A stretch of DNA of 36,710 nt from Prevotella sp. (GTDB lineage: Bacteria > Bacteroidota > Bacteroidia > Bacteroidales > Bacteroidaceae): contig JALEVZ010000024.1 in the NCBI GenBank assembly GCA_022788105.1, forward strand, positions 1 to 36,710, given 5' to 3'. The notes below the pieces were generated by a model, which was given only the letters and a program-made list of their open reading frames with translations, searched no databases and was not told where the DNA came from. Position numbers and translations under genes: made by a program. Below are positions 7,948 to 16,292 of the stretch, one piece after another. How positions within the stretch are numbered: position 1 is the first letter of the stretch; each line of letters opens with the position of its first letter.

Positions 7948-9233
7948 GCTTTTGTGAGTTTGGTGTTGTACACGTTGTAGTCAATCTGATATTCTGTCGG
8001 GAACGGCAATATCTCGCCGCGCTCTATGGCGTTGTGTCCCCACAGGGTGAGCAGAGAGGCGTAGTAGCCCTCCTCGGCGATGCGTGGCGGCTGCTTACCG
8101 CGTATTACCGCCTCAACAAACGCCTCGGTGAGCAGCGATGTGCCGTCGCTGTCGGGGCGCCGTCCGAGTATGTACTCGCCGTGGTTTTCGTTCGCCGTCT
8201 CCGGGGCCCAGCTCGTTCCTGCAAACGGAATGTTGCCGAACAGGTTGTTTTCCCAGTCGTTTATCATCTGCATGAAAGCCGGGGCGGGGTCTATGTCTTC
8301 AAAGAAATATTTGCCGCGCTCTGGTTCAACGGTGCCGAGGTCGCCCATAATCTGCTCTTCCAGACCATAGAACTTGTTGGCGATGTCGCTGGCAAACGTC
8401 ATCATGCGCCCGTCGGCAAAGGTGTAGATGCAGTTTATGTTGTCGTACACCTCACGTCCGTCTTTCCAGTAGGTTATGGCGCCGGAGCCCATCACCTTCA
8501 CCGGCAGACAGCCCATTGCCCATGTGCCGACCTGTAGCTGGTGGCAGGCAAGCTCTGTCATCAGGCCGTGTGATGTGTCTTTGTATAGGCGCCAGTTGAT
8601 GAAGCGCTCGAGGTTGGGGCTTGGGACAGGTCGTCGCCAGTCGCCGTTGCGGTTCCAGAATGTGTGTACGCACGTTATCTTGCCGAAGGTGCCACGGTGG
8701 ATGAGGTCCATCGCTTTGATGTAGCGTGGGTCGAAGAGCCGTTGCTGGCCAGTGAAGAATATGCGTCCTGTGTCGATGTGCTTGCAGTACATGTCAAAAC
8801 ACTGCTGTAGGTCGTAGCCGATGGTCTTTTCGCAGTAGACGTGCTTGCCTGCCTCGAAGGCGTCGAGCACTATCTGGCAGTGTGTGTGGAGCGGTGTGGC
8901 AACCACCACTGCGTCTATGGTCTTGTCTTCGAGCAGCCGTCGGTAGTCCTTGTATGCCTTTGCCGTGGGTACAATCTTGAGCGCCTCGTCGAGTGATGGC
9001 TGGTACACATCGGCAAGCGCCACAATCTCGGCTTTGGGATTTTGTGCGATGAATGACATGAGAAATCGTCCGCGTGAGCCCGGACCGATGATGCCAAGTC
9101 GTGCGCGCTCGTGTGTCGTCTCTTTCACTTCGGAAAAGGCTGATAGCCACGGACTTGACGCTGCAAGGGTTCCAAGTCCTAACACTCCGAGCCCTTTCAG
9201 AAATTCTCTTCTGTTTATTCTGTTTTCAGACAT
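7944..9233 (-). CDS. Tat-exported Gfo/Idh/MocA family oxidoreductase (1st of operon)
   Basis: The 429-residue protein starts with a twin-arginine signal, RINRREFLKGLGVLGLGTLA (RR at 8-9), followed by a Rossmann motif LGIIGPGSRG (46-55). The usual EKP is replaced by YCEKTIGYDLQQC, and the C-terminal histidine region reads LMTELACHQLQVG in place of DxGxHxxD. It is thus a divergent member, unlike the canonical second oxidoreductase. It is the first gene of the operon, with a -7 box at 9289-9296 and operator-like repeats upstream. Likely role: periplasmic C3 oxidation or reduction of a glycoside or sugar, linked to the DUF1080 hydrolase. Its divergence suggests a different direction or substrate from its paralogue. 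Confidence 0.92.
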   Translation of the reverse strand: MSENRINRREFLKGLGVLGLGTLAASSPWLSAFSEVKETTHERARLGIIGPGSRGRFLMSFIAQNPKAEIVALADVYQPSLDEALKIVPTAKAYKDYRRLLEDKTIDAVVVATPLHTHCQIVLDAFEAGKHVYCEKTIGYDLQQCFDMYCKHIDTGRIFFTGQQRLFDPRYIKAMDLIHRGTFGKITCVHTFWNRNGDWRRPVPSPNLERFINWRLYKDTSHGLMTELACHQLQVGTWAMGCLPVKVMGSGAITYWKDGREVYDNINCIYTFADGRMMTFASDIANKFYGLEEQIMGDLGTVEPERGKYFFEDIDPAPAFMQMINDWENNLFGNIPFAGTSWAPETANENHGEYILGRRPDSDGTSLLTEAFVEAVIRGKQPPRIAEEGYYASLLTLWGHNAIERGEILPFPTEYQIDYNVYNTKLTKA

Positions 9234-9288
9234 CTTAGGTTTTCAATATAATGTGAGTATTTTTAATAATAGTTATTTGTAGGTTTTG

Positions 9289-9296
9289 CAAAGATA
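9289..9296 (-). promoter_or_regulatory. -7 box of the oxidoreductase operon
   Basis: The minus strand reads TATCTTTG, an exact TAnnTTTG match, about 55 bases upstream of the first oxidoreductase. No clear -33 TTTG is visible, which would suit a regulated promoter. Confidence 0.6.
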
Positions 9297-9309
9297 GTGC
9301 TTTTGTTCG

Positions 9310-9366
9310 TTATAAAAGATAAAAGTGGCATTTTTATGGGAAATTTCTTTTATAAAAGATAAAAGT
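9310..9366. repeat. Pair of 17-bp direct repeats upstream of the oxidoreductase operon
   Basis: TTATAAAAGATAAAAGT occurs at 9310-9326 and again, identical, at 9350-9366, 40 bases apart. The second copy overlaps the perfect palindrome CTTTTATAAAAG (9347-9358). They lie just upstream of the operon's -7 box, on the side where an activator or repressor would bind. No regulator gene is adjacent. Confidence 0.6.
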
Positions 9367-9399
9367 TGTATTTTGTGCGACACGATAGCGGTGTCATGG

Positions 9400-9452
9400 A
9401 AAAGCAGCGAGGGCGTGCCAAACTCATGTTATTGAGTCGGCACACCCTCGCT
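9400..9452 (-). terminator. Probable terminator downstream of valS
   Basis: AGCGAGGGCGTGCC...ACTCA (from 9406) pairs with TGAGT...GCACACCCTCGCT (to 9452) across TGTTAT, with a few internal mismatches. On the minus strand it is followed by GCTTTTCC. It lies about 100 bases past the valS stop. Confidence 0.7.
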
Positions 9453-9547
9453 TTATTGTGTTCAGTCTGGTATAGTCAGAAAGAGTGTAATCGTGTCTGC
9501 ATGGTGGCAAACTGTGCGTTTGCGGCATGCAGACAGGATGGTTGTTG

Positions 9548-12262
9548 TTATGCGTTCTGCTTGAGAGCGGCGATGCTCTCCTTCAGTGCAGCAATCTTCT
9601 CCTCAGAGTCGCTCTGCTTCTTGCGCTCCATAGCTACGACAGCCTCGGGAGCGTGTGCCACGAACTTCTCGTTGGCGAGTTTCTTCTTTACACCAGCAAG
9701 GAAGCCCTCAAGATGTTTGAGCTGTGCCTCCTGCTTCTCTATCTCTGCAGCCACGTCGATGAGGTTGCCGAGTGGTACGGCGAACTCGTCGGTGCCCACC
9801 ATGAAAGCAGATGCGGTAGCGTCTTTCTCTGCCACGACGTCGATGGCAGACAGGTTTGCCATCTTGGTGATGACCGAAGAGTAAGCCTCGAAGTTGTTCT
9901 GACCTACCACCTGCAGCACAAGGGCGTCCTTGTTGGGTATATTCTTCTGGTTGCGCACGGTGCGTACGCCGCCCACAATCTGCTTCACGCTTTCGATGGC
10001 GTTGGCAATGGTGTTGTCTTCGTCAGTGGGGGCGTCGAGCTTCAGCTCTGCACGCATGATAGACTCGCCGTCCTTGCGGTCGAAGATGTGCTGCCACAGC
10101 TCCTCAGTGATGAACGGCATGAACGGGTGCAGCATCTTGAGCAGCGTCTCGAAGAAGCCGAGTGTCTGCTCGTAGGTCTTGCTGTCGATAGGTGAGCCAT
10201 ATGCCGGCTTCACCATCTCGAGGTACCAGCTTGAGAACTCGTCCCAGAACAGCTTGTAGACAGCCATCAGAGCCTCAGATAGACGGTATTTTGTGAACAG
10301 GTCGTTGACTTCGGCATTGGTCTGCTTCAGCTTGGCCTCAAACCAGCGGGCTGCAATGGTGCATGCCTCTGGCTGCTTGCCGTCAGCCACCTGCCAGCCC
10401 TTGATAAGACGGAAGGCATTCCATATCTTGTTGTTGAAGTTACGTCCCTGCTCGCACAGACTCTCGTCAAACAAGATGTCGTTGCCTGCCGGGGCAGAGA
10501 GCATCATGCCCATACGCACACCGTCGGCGCCGTACTTCTCAATCAGACCAATCGGGTCGGGTGAGTTGCCGAGACTCTTCGACATCTTACGTCCGAGCTT
10601 GTCGCGCACGATGCCGGTGAAGTAGACGTTGCGGAAAGGCACATCCTTCATATACTCTTCGCCTGCCATAATCATACGTGCCACCCAGAAGAAGATGATG
10701 TCTGGACCTGTCACGAGGTCGGAGGTGGGGTAGTAGTACTTTATCTCTTCGTTGCCAGGGTTGTTGATGCCGTCAAACAGAGAGATAGGCCACAGCCAAG
10801 AAGAGAACCATGTGTCAAGGGCGTCTTCGTCGTGGGTGAGCTGGTCGGCGGTGATGTCGGCGTAGCCTTCAATCTTGCGAGCCTCCTCGACTGCTTCGTC
10901 GAGTGTCAGCGCCACAACAAACTTCTCCTCTTCGCCCTCTGCGGTGGGCAGGAAGTAGGCGGGTATGCGGTGTCCCCACCAGAGCTGACGCGAGATGCAC
11001 CAGTCCTGTATGTTCTCCAACCAGTTGCGGTATGTGGTTACATATTTTGTCGGGTGGAATTTTATCTTACCTTCGAGCACGGGTGGCAGCGCGATGTCGG
11101 CGAAGTGCTTCATCGAGAGGAACCACTGCTTGCAGAGACGCGGCTCCACAGCGGTGTCCTGGTTACGCTCAGAGTAGCCCACCTTGTTGTCGTAGTCCTC
11201 GATTTTCTCCATCAGTCCAGCAGCTTTCAAGTCTTCTACAATCTGCTTGCGCACGTCCATGCGGTCCATGCCTACATACATGCCGGCAGCCTCAGAGATG
11301 GTGCCGTCGGGGTTGAAGATGTCGATGGTCTCGAGGTTGTGGGTCTTTCCGAGGGCGTAGTCGTTCACGTCGTGTGCGGGTGTCACCTTCAGACAGCCTG
11401 TACCAAACTCTATGTCTACGTAGCGGTCTTCGATGACGGGTATGACGCGGTTTACCAGAGGAACTATTACCTTGTGTCCGCGCAGCCACTGGTTCTTCGG
11501 GTCTTTGGGGTTGATGCACATGGCGGTGTCGCCCATGATGGTTTCGGGACGGGTGGTGGCAACCACGGCGTAGTAACGGCCGTTCTCGTCCTGGTGCAGC
11601 ACCTCACCCTCGCAGCCTGTCGGCACAACGGGGTTGGTGTCGGCGTCAGCCACATAGTAGCGCAGGTTGAACAGGTGGCTCTTCTCGTCGCGGTAGATAA
11701 CCTCCTCTGTAGAGAGCACAGTCTGTGCTTTCGGGTCCCAGTTCACCATACGCAGACCGCGGTAGATGAGGCCCTTCTTGTAGAGGTCAACGAATACCTT
11801 GAGCACGCTCTCCGAGCGCTTCTCGTCCATTGTGAACGCGGTGCGGTCCCAGTCGCAGCTCGCACCGAGTCGGCGCAGTTGCTTGAGGATGATGCCTCCG
11901 TGCTCGTTGGTCCAGTCCCAGGCGTGCTCGAGGAACTGCTCACGTGTGAGGTCACGCTTCTTGATGCCCTGTTCGGCAAGGCGGTTCACAACCTTTGCCT
12001 CGGTTGCGATGGAGGCGTGGTCGGTGCCAGGCACCCAACAGGCGTTCTTGCCTTCCATGCGTGCGCGGCGCACGAGAATGTCTTGTATGGTGTTGTTGAG
12101 CATGTGGCCCATGTGCAGCACACCAGTTACGTTTGGTGGCGGTATGACGATGGTGTAAGGTTTACGTCCGTCGGGCTTGCTGCTGAACAGCTTGTTGTCA
12201 AGCCAGTATTTATACCATTTCGACTCCACTGCTTGTGGATCGTATTTGCTTGCTAATTCCAT
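9548..12262 (-). CDS. valS: Valyl-tRNA synthetase
   Basis: The 904-residue class I aminoacyl-tRNA synthetase charges tRNA-Val with valine in the cytosol. Visible are the HIGH-type motif HMGH (50-53) in [29 protein letters not shown], the editing (CP1) region with [28 protein letters not shown], and the KMSKS loop at 559-563 ([14 protein letters not shown]). The anticodon-binding domain and a C-terminal coiled-coil arm ([20 protein letters not shown]) follow. Length and motif order are normal for the family. The gene is monocistronic, with a -7 box at 12354-12361. Confidence 0.98.
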   Translation of the reverse strand: MELASKYDPQAVESKWYKYWLDNKLFSSKPDGRKPYTIVIPPPNVTGVLHMGHMLNNTIQDILVRRARMEGKNACWVPGTDHASIATEAKVVNRLAEQGIKKRDLTREQFLEHAWDWTNEHGGIILKQLRRLGASCDWDRTAFTMDEKRSESVLKVFVDLYKKGLIYRGLRMVNWDPKAQTVLSTEEVIYRDEKSHLFNLRYYVADADTNPVVPTGCEGEVLHQDENGRYYAVVATTRPETIMGDTAMCINPKDPKNQWLRGHKVIVPLVNRVIPVIEDRYVDIEFGTGCLKVTPAHDVNDYALGKTHNLETIDIFNPDGTISEAAGMYVGMDRMDVRKQIVEDLKAAGLMEKIEDYDNKVGYSERNQDTAVEPRLCKQWFLSMKHFADIALPPVLEGKIKFHPTKYVTTYRNWLENIQDWCISRQLWWGHRIPAYFLPTAEGEEEKFVVALTLDEAVEEARKIEGYADITADQLTHDEDALDTWFSSWLWPISLFDGINNPGNEEIKYYYPTSDLVTGPDIIFFWVARMIMAGEEYMKDVPFRNVYFTGIVRDKLGRKMSKSLGNSPDPIGLIEKYGADGVRMGMMLSAPAGNDILFDESLCEQGRNFNNKIWNAFRLIKGWQVADGKQPEACTIAARWFEAKLKQTNAEVNDLFTKYRLSEALMAVYKLFWDEFSSWYLEMVKPAYGSPIDSKTYEQTLGFFETLLKMLHPFMPFITEELWQHIFDRKDGESIMRAELKLDAPTDEDNTIANAIESVKQIVGGVRTVRNQKNIPNKDALVLQVVGQNNFEAYSSVITKMANLSAIDVVAEKDATASAFMVGTDEFAVPLGNLIDVAAEIEKQEAQLKHLEGFLAGVKKKLANEKFVAHAPEAVVAMERKKQSDSEEKIAALKESIAALKQNA

Positions 12263-12351
12263 ACTGTTTGTGTGTATTTTATTTATTTAATTTATTGTCG
12301 TGTTGTTGTTGTCTTTATCGCCTGTCACATTGTGAGTTGGGCGTAAATCGC

Positions 12352-12379
12352 TGCAAAATTAGTAAAAAAGTGTGGAAAA
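12352..12379. repeat. 28-bp promoter-region repeat, copy 1 (valS)
   Basis: This 28-base segment (TGCAAAATTAGTAAAAAAG, then TGTGGAAAA) is identical to 13133-13160. It contains the minus-strand -7 box and the sequence where the spacer would lie. Sequence on either side of the two copies is unrelated. Confidence 0.7.
12354..12361 (-). promoter_or_regulatory. -7 box of the valS promoter
   Basis: The minus strand reads TAATTTTG, an exact TAnnTTTG match, about 90 bases before the valS start. No -33 TTG is seen at the expected place. Confidence 0.55.
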
Positions 12380-12406
12380 TCGTGAGGCATACATCATTTA
12401 TTTGCT

Positions 12407-13084
12407 TTATGGCCGACCTGAATAGCGTGGAGATTGGTTTTGGAAAATGCAGACATTATCTGCTGACGTCTTGTATATGATAGTATCTATAAAATACAGA
12501 TTGCCGTCAATGCCGACCAAAACGTTGTTGGGTGACGCATCAAATATGTCGTGTGTACCGTTCGTGAAATATTCTCCGTCAGTTTGTGACATAAATCCTA
12601 ACTTTACCAACTCGTCTGTTATCTCTCGGTCCGTCGCTTCGCGGCTTGACAAAATGTATGGTTGGCGTAGAACGGCACATACATTTCCCTCTTTGTTTTC
12701 TGAAAAACCGACAAGTGTGTATGCACAGTCGGGAAAGTAGAAGTTATGGGCTTCGATGCGTTCAAAAAATGGTGTGAGATTGTCATCTGAATAACGGAAG
12801 TCATTCAGCTTATAAACGAGATTCTCGCTTCTTGACAAATAAACCTCGTTCTCAGAACCACGATCCTCAAATGTGCCGAGGTCGTCTGATAAAATCCAAT
12901 ATCCATTGGCTTTCGCCCACTTCGTTAATTGAGCGATTTGGACTCCCTTGCAAGTCGTTGTGCCCGCAAGCGCTTGAATTGATTCGAGCACTCTTCGCGC
13001 GATAAGTTCAGCTTGCTCCAGGACTCCACCGACTCTTTCTTTATTGCATTTATCTTCTTGTGATAATCGTTCAGTTTCATCCAT
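12407..13084 (-). CDS. Protein-kinase-like protein of the polyvalent-protein (PVKD) type
   Basis: The 225-residue protein has a kinase-like layout. NLVYKLND supplies a candidate ATP-binding lysine (K92), and HDIFDASPNNVLVGIDGNLY resembles a catalytic loop (H178, D179, N186/N187). FIDT (D200) stands in the DFG position. This pattern matches what I remember as the serine/threonine/tyrosine kinase domain found in polyvalent proteins of mobile elements and phages, where it is normally one module of a very large protein. Here it is free-standing, preceded by about 75 residues of helical sequence. It has its own promoter (13135-13166). No other mobile-element genes are adjacent. Substrate and activity are unknown; the family name rests on motif memory. 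Confidence 0.65.
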   Translation of the reverse strand: MDETERLSQEDKCNKERVGGVLEQAELIARRVLESIQALAGTTTCKGVQIAQLTKWAKANGYWILSDDLGTFEDRGSENEVYLSRSENLVYKLNDFRYSDDNLTPFFERIEAHNFYFPDCAYTLVGFSENKEGNVCAVLRQPYILSSREATDREITDELVKLGFMSQTDGEYFTNGTHDIFDASPNNVLVGIDGNLYFIDTIIYKTSADNVCIFQNQSPRYSGRP

Positions 13085-13132
13085 TATTCCTTTCTTCTAT
13101 ATTGCTTTTGGCGATAAAGTTTTATATTACCA

Positions 13133-13160
13133 TGCAAAATTAGTAAAAAAGTGTGGAAAA
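13133..13160. repeat. 28-bp promoter-region repeat, copy 2 (kinase-like gene)
   Basis: Identical over 28 bases to 12352-12379. It covers the -7 box and most of the promoter spacer. The TTTTCCAC segment on the minus strand also recurs in the Fic promoter near 1600. Confidence 0.7.
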
Positions 13161-13166
13161 CACCAA
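13135..13166 (-). promoter_or_regulatory. Promoter of the kinase-like gene
   Basis: On the minus strand TTG (13166-13164), a 21-base spacer and TAATTTTG (13142-13135) fit the Bacteroidota consensus. The start codon follows about 50 bases downstream. Confidence 0.6.
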
Positions 13167-13292
13167 CTTTACATTAATAAATAGCAGTTTTATATTAATT
13201 ATTGATGAATGTTTGTTGTCTGTGCGGTTGGGCGTGATGGAGTGGAGGAGTGGGGATCTGGCTCAAAACGGTTGCGTTTGCTGTCTCGTATC

Positions 13293-13380
13293 GGTCGGTA
13301 TGAGCATGCGTTACGGTCGGTATGAGCATGCGTTACGGTCGATACGAGCATGCGTTACGGTCGATACGAGCATATCTGTT
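13293..13380. repeat. 22-bp tandem array 1 (four units)
   Basis: Four head-to-tail 22-base units start at 13293, 13315, 13337 and 13359. The core is GGTCGGTATGAGCATGCG in units 1-2 and GGTCGATACGAGCATGCG in unit 3; unit 4 diverges at its end. Differences between units 1-3 are transitions. Twenty-two is not a multiple of three, which argues against coding. The array lies in a gap of about 600 bases between the kinase-like gene and mazG. The rest of that gap (13381-13590) is G-rich on the plus strand and I see no gene or recognisable RNA in it. Confidence 0.93.
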
Positions 13381-13593
13381 GGGCTATGTGAGACTATTTG
13401 TAGTGCCTTGTTACAGAGCCTAAAGGCGGAGTGGGGATGTCGTGTGGATGGGTGTAGCAAGGCGAGGTTGCGTCCGTCGGGAGGTGCTGGCGACATGATT
13501 GTGGTCGGCAGACACAGGGGTGGCGCTGTGAAAATAAGTGAAAGACTTTGATATAAACATGAAAAGAGCGTCCTCATTGTCAAAAATAATGAC

Positions 13594-13601
13594 TACCTTT
13601 G
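13594..13601 (+). promoter_or_regulatory. -7 box of the mazG promoter
   Basis: TACCTTTG is an exact TAnnTTTG match, about 85 bases upstream of the mazG ATG. A TTG lies upstream at 13577-13579, but the spacing (14 bases) is short. Confidence 0.5.
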
Positions 13602-13686
13602 CCCATAATTATGTTCGCGTACGGTGATGGGCGGCTACAGATGTGGCTGCCATGCCGTGACGATTTTCGTTAAACAGACAGATTAT

Positions 13687-14538
13687 ATGCATACAAGAGA
13701 AGAAAAGCTGAAGGCTTTCGGACGTCTCCTCGACGTGTTGGACACACTGCGTGAGAAGTGTCCGTGGGACCGAAAACAGACCAATGAGAGCCTGCGCCCC
13801 AACACTATAGAGGAAACATACGAGCTGTGCGACGCGCTTATCAACAACGACGATGCCAACATCTGCAAGGAGTTGGGCGACGTGTTGCTGCACGTCTGCT
13901 TCTATGCGCGTATCGGTCAGGAGAAAGACCAGTTTGATGTTGCCGACGTGTGCAACATGTTGGTGGACAAACTCATCTTCCGTCATCCCCACGTCTACCA
14001 CCCCTCGCAGGTGGGTGCGCCCGACCCGAAGCCGCTACCCTATGGCGAACAGCCAGGAGAGGCAGAAGAAGACGTGAAGACCGCACAGCAGGTGATAGAA
14101 AACTGGGAACAGATCAAACTCAAGGAGAAGGACGGTAACAAAAGCGTGCTGTCTGGTGTGCCAGCGGCTTTGCCTGCTCTCATCAAGGCGTATCGCATAC
14201 AGGACAAGGCGCGCAACGTGGGCTTTGACTGGGAAGACAAGGGCGACGTGTGGGCGAAGGTGCGCGAAGAGCTTGCCGAACTGGAGGTGGAGTTGCGCAA
14301 GGAGGACAAAGAGCACTCTGAAGAGGAGTTTGGCGACTTCCTGTTCAGCCTTATCAACGCTGGTCGTCTCTACAAACTCAATCCCGACACGTGTCTTGAG
14401 AAGACCAACAAAAAGTTTATCAGCCGCTTCAACTATATTGAGGCGCACAGCATAAAGCTTGGCAAGCCGCTCAAAGACATGACACTCGGCGAGATGGACG
14501 CACTGTGGAACGAGGCTAAGGCGCAGGAGAAGAAATAG
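13687..14538 (+). CDS. mazG: MazG nucleoside triphosphate pyrophosphohydrolase
   Basis: The 283-residue protein has two tandem MazG domains. The first holds CPWDRKQTNESLRPNTIEET with EExYE (EETYELCD) and KELGDVLLHVCFYA. The second holds VREELAELEVELRKE and SEEEFGDFLFSLINAGR. These acidic clusters bind magnesium and hydrolyse NTPs to NMP and pyrophosphate, cleaning the nucleotide pool. I start at the ATG at 13687 (MHTREEKLKAFGRLLDVLDTL), where the family alignment begins; the frame extends to 13624 but encodes unrelated sequence there. A lipoprotein gene and rnz follow on the same strand. Confidence 0.95.
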   Translation: MHTREEKLKAFGRLLDVLDTLREKCPWDRKQTNESLRPNTIEETYELCDALINNDDANICKELGDVLLHVCFYARIGQEKDQFDVADVCNMLVDKLIFRHPHVYHPSQVGAPDPKPLPYGEQPGEAEEDVKTAQQVIENWEQIKLKEKDGNKSVLSGVPAALPALIKAYRIQDKARNVGFDWEDKGDVWAKVREELAELEVELRKEDKEHSEEEFGDFLFSLINAGRLYKLNPDTCLEKTNKKFISRFNYIEAHSIKLGKPLKDMTLGEMDALWNEAKAQEKK

Positions 14539-14629
14539 TGGCTCCGCTGCCTCTGTGTAGAAACAACTATCTGTTGGCTGTCAGATTCCTTCGGAGTTTG
14601 GCAGCTATGTGGACAAAAGAATAAGAACT

Positions 14630-15181
14630 ATGAGAAAGACAATTGTTTTCGTACTGGCGTCGGCGATGGTGCTGTGTGCCGCCTGCAACGGCAAAAAGCC
14701 CAACAACACGATGGTCGGCGCACCAGTAGAAGAATGTGGTGCCGACACTACTGCCTATGGCGTGTGTGGCGACGGCACGGCTATGCACACCCTGCAACTT
14801 ATCACCGACTTGGGTGACACGCTGGAATATGCGCTTATCAAGGCCGACGACAGCGAGAGTAGTGTGGCTGGCGGACTGATGGCTGGCGACAGAGTGGCAG
14901 TGACAGGCCACGACACTGCTGACGGGCGTGTGGCAGACAAGGTGATAAACCTCACGTCACTGCTCGGCCGCTGGACCAGTATAGACAAGAACTTCGTGAT
15001 CGAAGAGGGTGGCACGGTGTCGTCGAGCGTGAAAGCAGAGACGGAGTCGTGGACCAACTGGAAGATTTTCAACGGTCATCTGCTCCTCAACAAAGACACG
15101 TTTGACGTGGTGATGATAGGTGCAGACTCGCTGTCATTGGAGAATAATAAGGGCATATTCGTGTACAAACGCCGGCAGTAA
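14630..15181 (+). CDS. Lipocalin-like lipoprotein (Lipocalin_3 type)
   Basis: The 183-residue protein starts MRKTIVFVLASAMVLCAAC, a lipoprotein signal with the modified cysteine most likely at residue 19. The second half (LLGRWTSIDKNFVIEEGGTV, then SSSVKAETESWTNWKIFNGH and VMIGADSLSLENNKGIFVYK) resembles the Bacteroidota lipocalin-like domain, which typically opens LxGxW and ends with a threshold-like strand. The ligand is unknown. The first half, with HTLQLITDLGDTLEYALIKA and AGDRVAVTGHDTADGRV, resembles a small beta-rich module. I choose the ATG at 14630 because it gives a clean signal peptide; a further in-frame start lies at 14609. Confidence 0.75.
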   Translation: MRKTIVFVLASAMVLCAACNGKKPNNTMVGAPVEECGADTTAYGVCGDGTAMHTLQLITDLGDTLEYALIKADDSESSVAGGLMAGDRVAVTGHDTADGRVADKVINLTSLLGRWTSIDKNFVIEEGGTVSSSVKAETESWTNWKIFNGHLLLNKDTFDVVMIGADSLSLENNKGIFVYKRRQ

Positions 15182-15210
15182 GCAGGGCTGGAATTAAATA
15201 AAAGACTGAT

Positions 15211-16125
15211 TTGGAACCATTTAAAGTGCATATCCTGGGATGTGGCAGTGCCCTTCCCACGCTTCGCCATAACCCCTCGTCGCAGGTCGTGGAGGTGCGG
15301 GGTAAGATGTTTATGGTAGATTGCGGCGAAGGCACGCAGTTGCAGTTGCGCCGCGTGAAGGTGCGATTTACGAAGGTGAGCGCCGTGTTTATCTCACATC
15401 TTCATGGCGACCATTGCTTCGGACTGATAGGCATGATTTCGACTTTCGGCATGCTCGGTCGCACCGCCGCCCTGCATATCTATGCCCATAAGGACTTGGA
15501 GACCATGCTGAAGCCGCAGATTGACTATTTCTGCAACGGACTGGAGTATGACATCGTGTTCCATTCCATCGACCCTACGCAGCAGAAGGTGATATATGAA
15601 GACCGTAGCATAGAGGTGGAGACGGTGCCGTTGCGCCATCGCATGCCGTGTTGCGGATTCATATTTCGCGAGAAACCCACGCTGCCGCATATCCGTCGCG
15701 ACATGATAGACTGCTACGAGATTCCGCTCTCACAGGTCAACAACATCAAGAATGGGGCTGACTGGACGACGGAAGACGGCGTGGTGGTGCCGAACAGCAA
15801 ACTCACAGTGCCAGCAGACGCACCGCGTAGCTACGCCTATTGCAGTGACACGAAATATTTTGAGGAGCTTGCCGATGAGGTGCGTGGCGTAGATACCATC
15901 TATCATGAGGCTACATACGACTCCAAAAACATAGCCCGTGCCAAGCTCTACAACCACAGCACGGCGCAGCAAGCGGCAACGGTGGCGCGCGACGCAGGGG
16001 CGAAACGCTTGATAATAGGCCATTTCAGTGCGCGCTACGAGGAGGAAGACGGACTGCTTCGCGAGGCGAAAGAGGTATTCCCCGACACGGTGCTGGCGGC
16101 AGAGGGCGTGGCGTTTGACGTGTAG
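15211..16125 (+). CDS. rnz: Ribonuclease Z (tRNA 3'-processing endonuclease)
   Basis: The 304-residue metallo-beta-lactamase-fold protein has the zinc-binding HLHGDH motif at residues 63-68. It also has the ILGCGSALPTLRHNPSSQ start typical of RNase Z, the DCGEGTQLQLRR segment, YCSDTKY and HEATYDS with further metal ligands, and IIGHFSARYEE near the end. It trims the 3' trailer of precursor tRNAs in the cytosol. The only start compatible with the conserved N-terminus is TTG at 15211, because no ATG or GTG precedes the ILGCGS strand in frame. A TTG start may lower expression. Confidence 0.95.
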   Translation: MEPFKVHILGCGSALPTLRHNPSSQVVEVRGKMFMVDCGEGTQLQLRRVKVRFTKVSAVFISHLHGDHCFGLIGMISTFGMLGRTAALHIYAHKDLETMLKPQIDYFCNGLEYDIVFHSIDPTQQKVIYEDRSIEVETVPLRHRMPCCGFIFREKPTLPHIRRDMIDCYEIPLSQVNNIKNGADWTTEDGVVVPNSKLTVPADAPRSYAYCSDTKYFEELADEVRGVDTIYHEATYDSKNIARAKLYNHSTAQQAATVARDAGAKRLIIGHFSARYEEEDGLLREAKEVFPDTVLAAEGVAFDV

Positions 16126-16241
16126 TGTCGGCGCTCGTGGTGTGTGGGTGTGATGGCATGTTATTGTCCTTTCATAGTTAAATTGTTTTAAAAAACAGGA
16201 GATTTTTTATTCGCATTATAATAGGTGTGGGCAAAATATCA

Positions 16242-16249
16242 TATATTTG
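16242..16249 (+). promoter_or_regulatory. -7 box upstream of the envelope operon
   Basis: TATATTTG is an exact TAnnTTTG match about 45 bases upstream of the ATG at 16293. No -33 TTTG is visible. The operon encodes its own ECF sigma factor, so other promoters may exist. Confidence 0.5.
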
Positions 16250-16292
16250 CATATTGATAGGACTAAAAAGATAACGTAAAGGAATTTTTTAT

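Noticed and set aside
9236..9301. A sixth 22-bp array (TAGGTTTT at 9236 and 9280, 44 bases apart)
   Set aside because: The middle unit matches poorly and the region is AT-rich, so the spacing is likely chance.
10832..12256. A 474-codon open frame on the plus strand opposite valS
   Set aside because: It lies wholly antisense to a certain gene and has no recognisable domain. It arises from valS codon bias leaving few stops on the other strand.
13293..13380. CRISPR array
   Set aside because: Units are joined directly without spacers, and no cas gene is in the window. The same applies to the other four arrays.
13153..13551. A 132-codon plus-strand frame across the 22-bp array
   Set aside because: The repeat length is not a multiple of three, so the repeats are read in different frames. 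There is no domain and no start context; it looks like chance.
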